NCBI GenBank assembly: GCA_035578155.1
Contig: JAPWDM010000008.1
Coordinates: 25,692,598 to 25,756,597 of the forward strand
Length of the DNA: 64,000 bases
From: Brachynemurus nebulosus
Lineage: Eukaryota > Arthropoda > Insecta > Neuroptera > Myrmeleontidae
Reading direction: 5' to 3'
Shown: piece by piece, positions 9,941 to 20,343 of the stretch
Layout: each line of letters begins with the position of its first letter
Position numbering within the stretch: position 1 is the stretch's first letter
Program-made: the position numbers and the translations under genes
The notes under the pieces: generated by a model
Told to the model about the DNA's origin: nothing
Seen by the model: only the letters and a program-made list of their open reading frames with translations
Database searches by the model: none

Positions 9941-9958
9941 AAACACGGGTTTTTGTTT

Positions 9959-10055
9959 GTATATATAGTGCGCGGTAATCAAAGCAAAGCATTGTTTTAT
10001 TCAATCGTTCCAGTTGTGAGCGTCGGAGCAATTAGCAAAGAAAATTTAACTTTGT
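9959..10055 (+). promoter_or_regulatory. TATA plus TCAATCGTT core promoter and 5' exon
   Basis: TATATATA at about 9959-9966 is followed by TTATTCAATCGTTCCAGTTGTGA at ~9998-10020. The same TTCAATCGTT...AGTTGTGA/AAG block occurs at 37190 and 42520, upstream of the two Polinton PolB genes. A donor-like GTAAGT follows at 10054, and an acceptor TTTTACAG ends at 10185, just before an ATG at 10189, so a 5'-UTR intron is plausible. Presumed to drive the ORFs downstream. Confidence 0.45.
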
Positions 10056-10188
10056 AAGTATAAAATTATTTTTAATTTCTCAATTTTGTAAATTTGAAAC
10101 CACAATTTTATTTTGAAAACGTGTTAGTAGTTAAAACAGATTTTTTATATTATAAAACTGATTTTAAGTAAACATAATTTTACAGAAA

Positions 10189-10275
10189 ATGTGTTATTCT
10201 CATTCTAATGATTTTATTCAAAGTGTTCGTGATGACAATAAAGAAATTAAGAGTGTAGGATTTATGTGGTGGTAA
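10189..10275 (+). CDS. 28-codon ORF after a predicted 5'-UTR intron, unknown
   Basis: A short frame starting MCYSHSNDFIQS directly follows the predicted acceptor. It ends in TGGTGGTAA, where a GTAAAT could be a donor. The GT-AG pairs I tested to the acceptor at 10381-10386 did not join it in frame with the acidic ORF downstream. It may be a first coding exon with a junction I misplaced, or simply upstream leader. Confidence 0.25.
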   Translation: MCYSHSNDFIQSVRDDNKEIKSVGFMWW

Positions 10276-10416
10276 ATATAATTTTTACAAATTTTAAACC
10301 ATCAATTTAAAAATGTAATTTTTAAGGAAATTTTGCTTGAGTCAATTATTTGATAAAAATAATCCAACAATACCTTTTTTACAGAGGAATCAAATACATC
10401 GTTCGAGGCCGATTTA

Positions 10417-10944
10417 TTGTTTGCGTGCTGGTTGGAGTTAATAATGGAGTTAAACGAAAATAACGAAATAAATTGGTCTAGTAGTGAAAGAACGTCACAA
10501 GACGTGTCAGAATTATTAAACTTATTAAACGGAATGAATAATGAAGAAATACCGCTGGCTGTTTTAGAAGAATTGTTGGTAGGTACACTTATGATTGCAG
10601 ATGAATTGATCAACGATACACCTATGACCGAAAATGATTCCGATTCAATTGAAAATTTTGAAATTGTGTCCGAACAAAATTCGAAGTTGCGTCCAGATGA
10701 ATCAATCAACGATATCTCTATGGCTGAAAATGATTCCGATGCGATGGAAAAATTTGAAATCGTGTCCGAAAATAATACGAGGGTGCGTCGGTTTAATTTA
10801 AACGGTCGCAGTATTGTATTTAAAATTAAGGAAGTACCCGAAAATAAAGATGCGTTGGCGTGGGTAAAACAAATTGATAAAAAAAATTTTTGCCTTATAA
10901 AACAAAAATATTTTGCCCGCCTTTGGGTGAATGTCATAATATGA
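10417..10944 (+). CDS. acidic protein with two-fold internal repeat, unknown function
   Basis: 175 residues; a more likely start is the second ATG at 10444 (MELNENNEINWSS). The centre holds two copies of a ~32-residue acidic unit: INDTPMTENDSDSIENFEIV and INDISMAENDSDAMEKFEIV, each followed by SE-N-rich then basic residues. The C-terminus is basic and aromatic (KKNFCLIKQKYFARLWVNVII). No catalytic motif is visible. An upstream TATA/TCAATCG promoter resembles those of Polinton PolB genes, so this may be a relic or captured gene of such an element. An overlapping minus-strand frame (10302-10970) is longer but I judge it a shadow, because the repeat and start context favour plus. Confidence 0.4.
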   Translation: MFACWLELIMELNENNEINWSSSERTSQDVSELLNLLNGMNNEEIPLAVLEELLVGTLMIADELINDTPMTENDSDSIENFEIVSEQNSKLRPDESINDISMAENDSDAMEKFEIVSENNTRVRRFNLNGRSIVFKIKEVPENKDALAWVKQIDKKNFCLIKQKYFARLWVNVII

Positions 10945-11660
10945 CAATTCAGTTGGCGTGTAAGGTACATTACGTATTTTGTTGGCAGTTTTTGGTGTTA
11001 CATTGTATTGATGCATTATAGATTTTAATATATAAATCCTTCTCTATGATATGTAAAGCGCAGGCTCGAAAAATATATTGGTCTTGTCTGACACTACTGG
11101 TTTAAAAAAAATCATAGATAATTGAATATAGTTACTTACAAGTATGCAGTCAGAAAACAGTTCCAATCGAAACAATTAAATAGCCAGTTTAAATTTTTCT
11201 TAAAATTAAATAATCTATATACTCGGTTTTAGTATGTTTGTTGCCGATAATAGTTTATAAAATTTTAAAGGGCGAACTTTTTCCAAGCGCGCATTAAATA
11301 TATATATATTGAATTAGTACATCATTATTATAGCGTCTTTTTCTACTGCTTAAACGATTATACGTAGCCGTTCATTTCTGCCAAGATTGCGAAGTCAGAT
11401 ATTCGTGTGGCTTTGTTGGTTAGTTATATTACGACCATGAACAATGGTCTTTTTTATTTTCCTTTCAATTTAAATATTGATAGTATTATATTATCTAACA
11501 AATTGCAAGGATAATTTTAATAATAGTATATCGGCATGCTTATTGAAAAGTTTATACTATAAAAATAATTTAAACTCATATTTCGACGTGGCGTGGTTTG
11601 TTCCTCGGATTTCGGAAGACAAAAAGACAAAATAGGATAGTTTGGGTAAAATTTACAATC

Positions 11661-11714
<54 letters not shown>

Positions 11715-12980
11715 TATCTTAATCTATTTTTATATGGCTAGTCTTTCCATGCTAGTCATATCATTTCTTCATTGAAACGTTGTCGTTTCAAAATTAAAAT
11801 ATCGCCACCTCAGACAATGTTAATCAATCATTGCTGTTGGGTAAGAATGCGATATAAATATTTAATATTTAAAACACATATATATTCTTATTTATTGTTA
11901 AAGAAAATTTCATTTATAGTTAATATAAACTATTCTTTATAATTCTTTTTAAATTTATTATGTAACCTCAACGCCATTTTGATATTCAAATCTGTTGCTA
12001 AAACTATTAAATTTCTAAATCTTACATAAATTGTTCCTTAACTTGTATCTTTTAATTCAAGTTTATGTACCTAAAATCTACTTAATAAATCTCTAAGACT
12101 GACTGACTGACTGACAGACAACGCACAGCCTAAACCGTTGGGTCTAGCAGAATGAAATTTTTCACAGGAGTTCCCTATGCAATGTTGGAGAGCACTAAGA
12201 AAGGATTTTTGAAAATTCGTCCCTAAGTGGGTTAAATAGGGAATGAAAATTTGTACGGAAATTCGTCATTTTTGAAGTTAGAGATATATAAAAATATGTT
12301 ACTATGGCTATTAAAAAGGTTAATGTTTAATAAATCTGACACTGGCTAACATCTTGAGATGTTGCCGATGGTAAATCCCATCGGGTGGGTAAACGGCTAA
12401 TATTTTATGATATTGTTAAACTTTATACGATATTATATTGTTAATTGTTGGAAATTTGTTACTTCATAACAAAAACTATTACGTAAATTTAAATAAATTT
12501 AGATTAAACGTATTGATTATTTGTTTTTCTGCATACACGCCATATATACAGAATAATCCCGTTATTTTTCAGACTTAAGGCCTTTGTAAAAGTAGTTTAA
12601 ATTCTTCCAAAAACCATATTTCAATTTTACCTTCCTCAACTTTGGTGAAGTGGGTCCCATCAAATCTACACACTACCTTGGAGTTATCAAAATTTACAAT
12701 TAAAATTTAAATAAGTAAAATTATCAGTAATCACGGATCATCGACTTTAGTACAGAAGCCGAGTATCCTTACAGTCGAGGAGCCCTACCTTTTAAAACTT
12801 AAAATTTGTTTAAATTTATTTTTCCAATGTCACAATCAATTAAATTAATTAAATTTACTACCATTTAACCTACTTTCTAGTTTTTTATTTTATTTTATTT
12901 TTTTTTGTGGTCCAGCCCATAAAAATATTTGGGAATCGATCTTCATTTTCATTCTGTTCTCTTTTTTTCTTGTACCTTTA
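10945..12980. other. non-coding region with scattered repeats
   Basis: No gene is supportable. There is an (AT)n tract at ~11664-11710. At ~12095-12260 a GACT run precedes CAACGCACAGCCTAAACCGTT and AGAATGAAATTTTTCACAGG. This resembles a widely dispersed insect repeat family often found in many copies, but I cannot name the family with confidence. Confidence 0.5.
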
Positions 12981-12994
12981 ATTTTTTTTCTTCT

Positions 12995-13590
12995 GATATT
13001 CCAAAAAAAAAACGATACATCGAAAATAATTAAAAATTTTACGGGTTATTTCTTATTCAATAGGCAATAAAATCCTATGGTAATCAAAACAATACGGCAA
13101 GTCGTTTTTCGAAAATTTTCACCTAAATATAAATATATTAAACATGTAAGTGTCTTTATCTCTACCAAAAAAATTTTTTTGCTTCTAATTGCGGAAAAAC
13201 GATAGATCGAAAACAGTTAAAATTTTTACGGATTTTTTCTTATTCAATAGACAATAAAATGCTATACACGGAGAGAAAATTCCTATAAAAGTTACTGTGC
13301 TCATACTACAATCGACGTGTAACAGGCGAACATATCCAAGTTTTGTACGGTAAAATTATAAAAATTATAGTTACATTATTGTAATTTTTATAATTTTACC
13401 GTACAAAAATTGGATATGTTCGTCTGTTACACGTCGATTGTAGTATGAGCACAGTAATTGTTATAGGAATTTTCTCTCCGTGTAGTAATCAAAACAATAC
13501 GGCAAGTCGTTTTTCGAAAATTTTCACCTAACTATAAATATTTCATACAGATAAGTACTTTTATGGTTAGAAAAATAATTTTGGCTGCCG
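12995..13590. repeat. tandem ~190-bp duplication, second copy holding a MITE
   Basis: The block containing AAAACGATA-ATCGAAAA, CTTATTCAATAG and AATCAAAACAATACGGCAAG occurs at ~13005-13160 and again at ~13190-13560. The second copy is split by the palindromic element at 13267-13482. The first copy therefore preserves the empty target. Confidence 0.8.
13267..13482. mobile_element. 216-bp palindromic MITE with TA target duplication
   Basis: Near-perfect inverted repeat with arms of ~100 bp beginning CACGGAGAGAAAATTCCTAT and ending in its complement. It is flanked by TA at 13265-13266 and 13483-13484. Removing the element and one TA gives the sequence seen uninterrupted at ~13072 in the neighbouring tandem copy, with two substitutions. 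The TA target indicates mobilisation by a Tc1/mariner-superfamily transposase. It has no coding capacity. Confidence 0.85.
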
Positions 13591-15460
13591 TTTGTAAAAA
13601 AATGTAACTGGGAAAACTTTTGAAACTTTTATATATTATTAGCTACTAAATGGGTAATATATTGCCATGATAGCCAGAAATACCAACGCTTTAATTTTCC
13701 TGCAATATTCATTTTTGTTATTAAAAACAGATACATGAATTTCACAAAATTTAACAATTTTTTTAATTTACCACTCATTTTTCCATTTTAAAATTCGGGA
13801 ATTTTTTTGAATTTTTTTTATATTAGAATAATAATTAAATCAAATAATGGACTTTGTTTCAAGGCGCTGTCTTGTCACTTTTGAAGCATTAATGTTTCAT
13901 TTTGGATAAAAAAAATTTTTATTAAGATGCTTTGAACATCAAAATATGCTATGAATATAGATATTTTAGCAGTTCAGTAAGTAAATATGTGTATTATGTT
14001 TTGATATTCAAATACCGTTTTTTTTAAATCAAAAATTTTCATTTTTAAATTTAGGGCCTAAAACCTTTTAAGAGCAATTTTTAATATTTATGATTTTCAA
14101 TAATACTACAAAAGGAACAATTGAAAAAGAAATTATCAAAATCGGATTTGTTATAGATCCGATTAACTACACTATACCTTTTGATCAAGGAACATTGTAG
14201 AATGTAAATATCTACTAATAAATACACTTAATTGTTCACAATTACTATTTAAACAAAGCACAAATAATTTACTTTTAATATGAAAAAATAAATTTTACTT
14301 TATAAATAATTAATGAGAGTAATATTGGCTTCGTACACAAACGTGATAGTTGAAAGTCGATTTGGTGTATCTACCCACAACACCTCAATGCTTCACGCAT
14401 GCGTACTGAAATGTTATTGCTACTGTATCAACTTGGACCTGTATCAACTAGATCCGGTCTCCCCCATGCCTAGAAACAGTGCTACAGTGCATAATATTTT
14501 TGAGGGAATATACTTATAAAACAAAATGTGAATAGCAATAAAATTGACTTTTAAAATAAAACTAAAATATTTTTTTCTTTTATGACCAAAGTAAAAAAAT
14601 TTATAGCCCCCAATTTAAAATATTGTACACTTCGACTCTGTTAGGGATAATTTTGTCCAAAGTGTAGTAAATGCATATTTTTCATGAAATAATGTTTTCG
14701 TAATTTATTATGATATATTTTATGAAAAAGTTGTTACTAAAACTTTAAACACATTTTCCTAGAAACTACATTTTTTCGACTGGTGGGCAGTAGAAACGAA
14801 ATTCTAATAAACCGATCGGGTTATAATTTTTACTGGTTGTTCTACACACTAGTAGTTATCGTTCAAATTAGAATCATTTATTTTTAATAATAATTTCTTA
14901 TTTTTTTCTCGATTTTCAATAAAAAAAACTCAAAAATTTTGAAATGTTTTTTTTAAAAGTCGACTATTCTGTTATTTATTAATATAAATGTTTAATGCTA
15001 GACAAAAGAGACAAATCTGGAATCTAGAAACAAGAATATGGTTGATTTTTTCATTTTGGGTCATTACAAATAGAAATATACTGCCCACAACCCACTCATG
15101 TTTTTTTTTTTTTTTTTTTTTGAGGAGTCCCCTTTAACCCCGGAAAACATAAACAAAGCATTGTAAAAATTCCTAAGAAAATTTTTTTTCGTACAATCTT
15201 AGATGCAAATAGAAACATAAAAAAACTGAAAAGATTGTTAATAAAGATCCTAATATAAGCCTAAAATTCTACGCGTCACATAGGAATACCGCCTTAATTT
15301 AAAAGTATTTACATATTATACAGAAAGTAAATTGTTTTTAACAAAATTGTGGGGTTTTATAGATAAAGAGATAAGTGGATTTTACAGTTTTAGACTTTTT
15401 ACATATTAAAAAAAAAATATATTAAAATTTTAACTGTACTTTTTCGTCCATGCAGACTAC
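13591..15460. other. non-coding AT-rich region
   Basis: No gene is supportable. Poly-A and poly-T runs include a T-run near 15102-15121. The small frame at 14313-14519 lacks any recognisable features or promoter. Confidence 0.5.
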
Positions 15461-15567
15461 CCTTACTAATATTATAAATGCGAAAGTGAGTTTGTTCGTT
15501 TGTTTCTCTTGCTTTCACGCCTCAACAGTTTAACTAGCAAACTTAAAACTTTACTAAGACGTAGAGA
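15461..15567. repeat. interspersed repeat, left part of split target
   Basis: The sequence from CTTACTAATATTATAAATGC to ACGTAGAGA is a common arthropod dispersed repeat. Its continuation, TAGATGGCTTGGGAAACAGG and GCTACTTTTTACC, is found at 26140-26200, beyond the second LTR element. The gypsy element therefore inserted into this repeat. Confidence 0.6.
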
Positions 15568-15852
15568 TGTCGTGCCGCGAGATTGTCCGTTGAATAGAGT
15601 ACTGTCCCGGATATAACTTCGTAAACGCGAAGCTTACTCGTATTTGCACCATATAAATGAATGATTGATTGATTGATTGATGATTTTTGGTTTAGGATCG
15701 CCAGTTACTTTTATTAAGTAAAAGGTAACAAGACTTTTTAAGACTTTTTATAATCACTTATTGTTAAAAACACTTTTACTGTAAGATATTGCTCTAAGTT
15801 TAAGAAATGAAAGATAGTTTTAAATTTGAACTATTAAATTTTATTTAAAATA
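15568..15852 (-). repeat. 3' LTR, distal segment
   Basis: Matches 25573-25857 of the 5' LTR and includes the GATT tetranucleotide run ATTGATTGATTGATTGAT. It stops at AAAATA, where the inserted repeat begins; the matching LTR continues at 17971. Confidence 0.85.
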
Positions 15853-17801
15853 CTAGCTGTGGCCCGCGGTTTCACCCACGTAAAATTATCTTAATTATTG
15901 GTAAAATGATTAGATCAATTTTAAATTAGACATTCGGAAATTCTGTACATCAATTATTTATAATGCCTGGCTTCGCTCGTCAAACGACTCTAAAGTAGCA
16001 ATCGTCATATTTTAATTAATAGCATGGCTAATTTCCGCACCTTTATGTATCTAAATACCCGTATCAATAGGTAGTTTTAGGAGTATTTCCACTTTAGGCC
16101 TTGCTTGGGGCACCAAGACAATAGGGGACAATTTTAATATCACAATTAATTTGGGGCTTATTTGATGGCCTTGACGGACAATTCTGACCCCCAGGTTCAT
16201 TTAAATTTGATATTCTAAAATTCTGAGCATAATTCTCGCCTAATAACCCTAAATTAACCATATTCATATTTCCATAGCATATTTAATTTTCATAAAATAT
16301 TGTCAAAATCCAACCGTTTAATCTTAATCCTATTAAATAGTGCTGGGAGTTAAATTAAATATTCTAAGTTTCCTTATAAAATCAGTTTCTTCTAGTGTTC
16401 TGCTCGGTTCGTCCAGTGATCTTAAAATAGATATATATGCATATTTATAGTCTACAGTGGAAACTCGATATTTCGTCACTTTGTAACTCATCATATTCTA
16501 TAACAATTCGTCGTTCCTAAAGAAAATGTAAGTAGTGTAGTTGTTTTTCTAATTAACTTTTGAAATTTAAATAGAAAAAAATTAAAGGGTGTCGTACCTA
16601 GGGAAAAATAAAGGGATATCTTTCTTTAAATAAGTAGAAATATTTAATTAATTTTTCTCCTTGTTTTTCATTTTAGACATATTTCATAATTCGTCTATTT
16701 CTGTAATTCATCGCTCCTCCGGTCTTGAGCATGATGAATTGTCGAGTGTCTACTGTAGGTATTTAATTTTCATGCCTTGACACTTTCCGTAGACACCCAT
16801 ATTGATAAATTTAGAAGCATTTGAATTTCGAAACTTTTTTTAAGTCCGAGTGTTTTGGAGAACATTTCTGAACCTGCCTTAATCGTCCAGCCATTAATTT
16901 ATTGCGTTTTATATTACTCCAGAATCCTAGGCAATAATTTTAATCTCACTTAATTTTTTCAAAATATCAATATTGTTTAAGTAAAATTTAGTCAAGATTC
17001 GCCGTCTTTTTTAGACCATTTTTGGGTCCTCAGCACCCTAGGGGGTCATTTCAACTTCACATTCGTTTATTTCATGACCTCAGTAATGTTTTAGCAAAAT
17101 TTGGTCAAGATCCATCCATTCTAGAGATCTTTCATTTTTTAGGATCTCAATACTATTTCAGCAAAATCTGGTAGAAATTCGTCCAGCCGTTTACTTTACA
17201 ATAGTCTATATTAGAATATAGGCTATCACGTATCCACCAGTGAACCAATTTTTGAAAGTTGCTCTGCTCGTCAAACGACTCCAGTCTAGCCGTATTCTTA
17301 TTTCAGAAATATAGGTACCTAATTTTAACAACTTGTGACTTCTGTAGACAACCATACTTATTTAGATTTTTAGGAGTGGAGTACTTTTGGTCATTTAGTT
17401 GTGCGTAATTTTTATTGCTTCAGACACCTAGGGATCAATTTTAACTGACGTTTATTTATTCTGAGATTTTAAAAGGGTTTGTGTAACATTTAGTCAACAT
17501 TCATTAAAACCATTTATTTGAATTTTTTGAAAATAGTATTTTGTACAGTAAATAAGTAATTTCATAGTAGACATAGGTAAAAATATTTTAGGTGCTATCT
17601 ATAGAAATATTTATTAATACTTAAAAATTACAAAAAATTATTTTTTTCCAAACACTTAGCAACAATTTAAAAATTGTATAATTTTTTGATAATACAACAC
17701 TACGACCCAATAGGGACCTACATGCCAAATTTCAAGTTTGTAGGTATTGTAATTTTGAAGATTTTGTGATAGGTCAGTCAGTGGTATTTCTCTTATATTT
17801 A

Positions 17802-17871
<70 letters not shown>

Positions 17872-17932
17872 AGAAATACCACTGACTGACCTATCACAAA
17901 ATCTCCAAAATTACAAAACCTACAAAATTGAA

Positions 17933-17970
<38 letters not shown>
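15853..17970. mobile_element. ~2.1-kb dispersed repeat inserted in the 3' LTR
   Basis: It begins CTAGCTGTGGCCCGCGGTTTCACC, a start seen in very common arthropod dispersed repeats. It contains many phrases of the type GTCAAGATTCGTCC and ends in long (AT)n. No open frame is supportable. The intact LTR at 25573-26139 shows the uninterrupted target. Class is unresolved: a non-autonomous retroposon or a decayed LINE end is most likely. Confidence 0.7.
17741..17935. repeat. inverted repeat around (AT)n
   Basis: The ~60-bp arm containing GATAGGTCAGTCAGTGGTAT at 17771-17790 reappears inverted at 17875-17895. The arms flank about 65 bp of (TA)n. The two arms are nearly perfect and would form a cruciform. 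Confidence 0.8.
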
Positions 17971-17975
<5 letters not shown>

Positions 17976-18251
17976 TTTCGATTTACATAGTAACGGCGTT
18001 ACATTTGAATTAGAACAAACTAATTTTCTATTGTTTAGGGGTTGCGTATTTATACAATATTTATTATCATTAAAACAAAGGGAGATTGTTCTGGAAAGTT
18101 CTAATGATCCACTTTCTAATGATGTCATACTGGAATTTGTCCATTCGGCCTTATTTGGCTAATTGCTGTTACTTGTACGTAGCTGTTACTTGGACTATGA
18201 TATTGGCGACGTACTGGCGTTAAATGCGTTTATCTGTAGTTAAGCACCACA
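17971..18251 (-). repeat. 3' LTR, proximal segment
   Basis: Resumes the LTR with TAAGTTTCGATTTACATAG and ends at GCACCACA. The matching region of the 5' LTR carries a minus-strand TATAAATA at 25934-25941 and a TCAGTT initiator around 25908, a plausible core promoter. Confidence 0.85.
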
Positions 18252-18294
18252 CTTCCGCATGTTTAGAGTAGATTATAACTTGAAAGGTTGGTCG

Positions 18295-20343
18295 TTAAAG
18301 AAATAGCTCAAGGGGTCTTAACCGGCTGGTTGCTCGTGACGGCTGTCTTCTTGTTGGTATGTGTGTTTGGCTAATGGTGATGTCGTCATAGTGAGGCGGA
18401 GCACAAGGAATGAGTTGGTTTTCCTCTGAATTTATTGGCTTGAAGTGGACATTTGGCTCGTTTTTGATGCTGGGGCCATGAACACAGTTGTAAATGTTGA
18501 TGGAGCCTTTGGTACATGATTTGTTAAGAAAGCTCTTAATAAATGAGAAAAATGATTTATAGAGGATGAATATTGCACCTAAAACAGAAAACAAAAGTAA
18601 CGTAGTTTTTATTTAGGTCCACGTGGATGTGGAGATTCGCTGTCTCATTATTTTGATGGTGTTTTTGATTCTTTCAACTTCTTTATTCAGGTCCTAGATT
18701 CTGTATTGCTCTTCGTTTAATTCATCCAAGTTGATGTGAGTGAGTTTGATTGGATTGACTGAAGATAGTTCGATGTCTGATTTATTTAATTTTTTTATAC
18801 AATCATCTTCCTATGGTAGATTGATGTTAGGAATGAAGTTGTGAATAGAATGATTTTTAATGGTTGAGTACGTTTCAATTATGTGTGTAGTCGTGTGGCC
18901 TTTGCATTTGTTTTGTAATTGAATTTTCTGCATTCCCAGTAACTCGATTGCATCGCATTCATTTGGGCAGACTATATTCAATGCAGTTGGTTCACTGGCA
19001 GAGCGTATCCAGGTGTTATCGTTGATTTCCTGCCATATCTCTTGCTCGGCGTAGTATGTCTTGATTTCACATTCTTTCGGGATTTTCTCCATGGTGGGAT
19101 TCAACAGTTTTGTTTCGCAATTTTGTTGTGTTAAGCTTGACGTGGTATGGATGTCGCTGCACAAGTATTTTCCTTGTTCGTACTCTTGGCATTTATCCTT
19201 CCTCTTTAGCGTGATATGCGTGGTCCGAATTAAATTGATTATTAGGTAAGGGTAACTAACGTGGATTATGGAAATTTGTTTCAGGTCTGCTGGGTTGTGA
19301 TTAGGTAATGGAAATAAATTGTAAAGGATAAATTGATCTAGTTTTATTATTGGTATTTTAATATCAATAACTAAAGTATGACCTAAATTGATTGGTTCGA
19401 CTTTAATAACTTTATAATAGTTTTCTAAATTCTCCCATTTAGGTTCGAATGGTAGATTAAACTTTTGACTCTGAATTAATTTGTCTAACAGTGTTCTAGG
19501 TGGTAAAATTTTGAAATCTACTAAATTATGCCTACCCAACGTGATTGCATTTTCAAAATTTTCTAATTTCTTGTAAACTTTATTAATCAAATTTCTTAAT
19601 AGGATGGTATGTTGATTTATGTTAATATTATGTAGTTCGCGGTCAAGTGCAATTTTTGTTTGATTTATGTTTTTGTTGTATATCGTTATGTACGAATTTA
19701 GCTTAGTCTCGATTCTACTGATCTCATTTTGCGTTTTATTTATCTTTGACAATGAATCACTTATAAGACGTATTTGAAACTGTACCATCATATGAATCTT
19801 ATCCTGATTGTTAACTAGGTTATTTATCACGTCAGTGAAATATTGTGCGTCTTCTGCGGATGGGCTTCCAGCAATCTTGTGCCAAAGAGACCCGATTACA
19901 TCAAACCATCCATGTTCATATTCTACTTGTACAGACTGTTTTTTACGCGTATGAGAATTATCTAAATTTTAAAGATTTGTCAGATCACTAAATTTTATTT
20001 TTAGTTCTGCTAGCACGTTATGAAGTAATTGGAAATTTCGCTTACAATTAATATTTTCTTCAATTAAATTACACATATGAGTAGATTGAGAATAAATATT
20101 TTCTATACTAGATATCGTTTTAGTTAAATAGCTAATATTATAGATATGTAAAAGAGTTATAAAACTAGTAACTAACTTAACATCTCCTTCTATGTTATAA
20201 TAGACACCGGGATTATTATCTAAATTTGTTAATTCGTAACTACGATTTTGAACTACTTGGTTCATTGATATAATTGTCAACAATAGGAGGATGATTCTGA
20301 TCATCATTGTTCTCCTCATTATTTGTTTCTTCATCTGAAACAA
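18295..20343 (-). pseudogene. env: Env of the old gypsy element, broken
   Basis: Minus-strand relic of an errantivirus-type envelope gene. The N-terminal piece (20343-19969) has a hydrophobic signal segment (IRIILLLLTIISM). A frameshift near 19970 separates it from the main frame (19830-18811). Between them the frame shows basic residues followed by WFDVIGSLWHKIAG, matching the position of the fusion-peptide region of insect Env. The C-terminal piece (18594-18295) has a membrane span (SVLGAIFILYKSFFSFI) and a tail. It is in the same frame as the main ORF but is cut off by three in-frame stops between 18811 and 18600. Not functional as it stands. Confidence 0.8.

Noticed and set aside
10302..10970. 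222-aa minus-strand ORF over the acidic repeat gene
   Set aside because: The plus frame has an acidic internal repeat, a start context and an upstream promoter; the minus frame is Ser/Phe-rich, as expected for a shadow.
14313..14519. 68-aa ORF as a gene
   Set aside because: No recognisable motif, promoter or conservation; the surrounding DNA is repeat-like and non-coding.
17805..18128. ORFs with (YI)n or (IY)n runs, here and at 24638 and 60264
   Set aside because: They are translations of (AT)n microsatellites.
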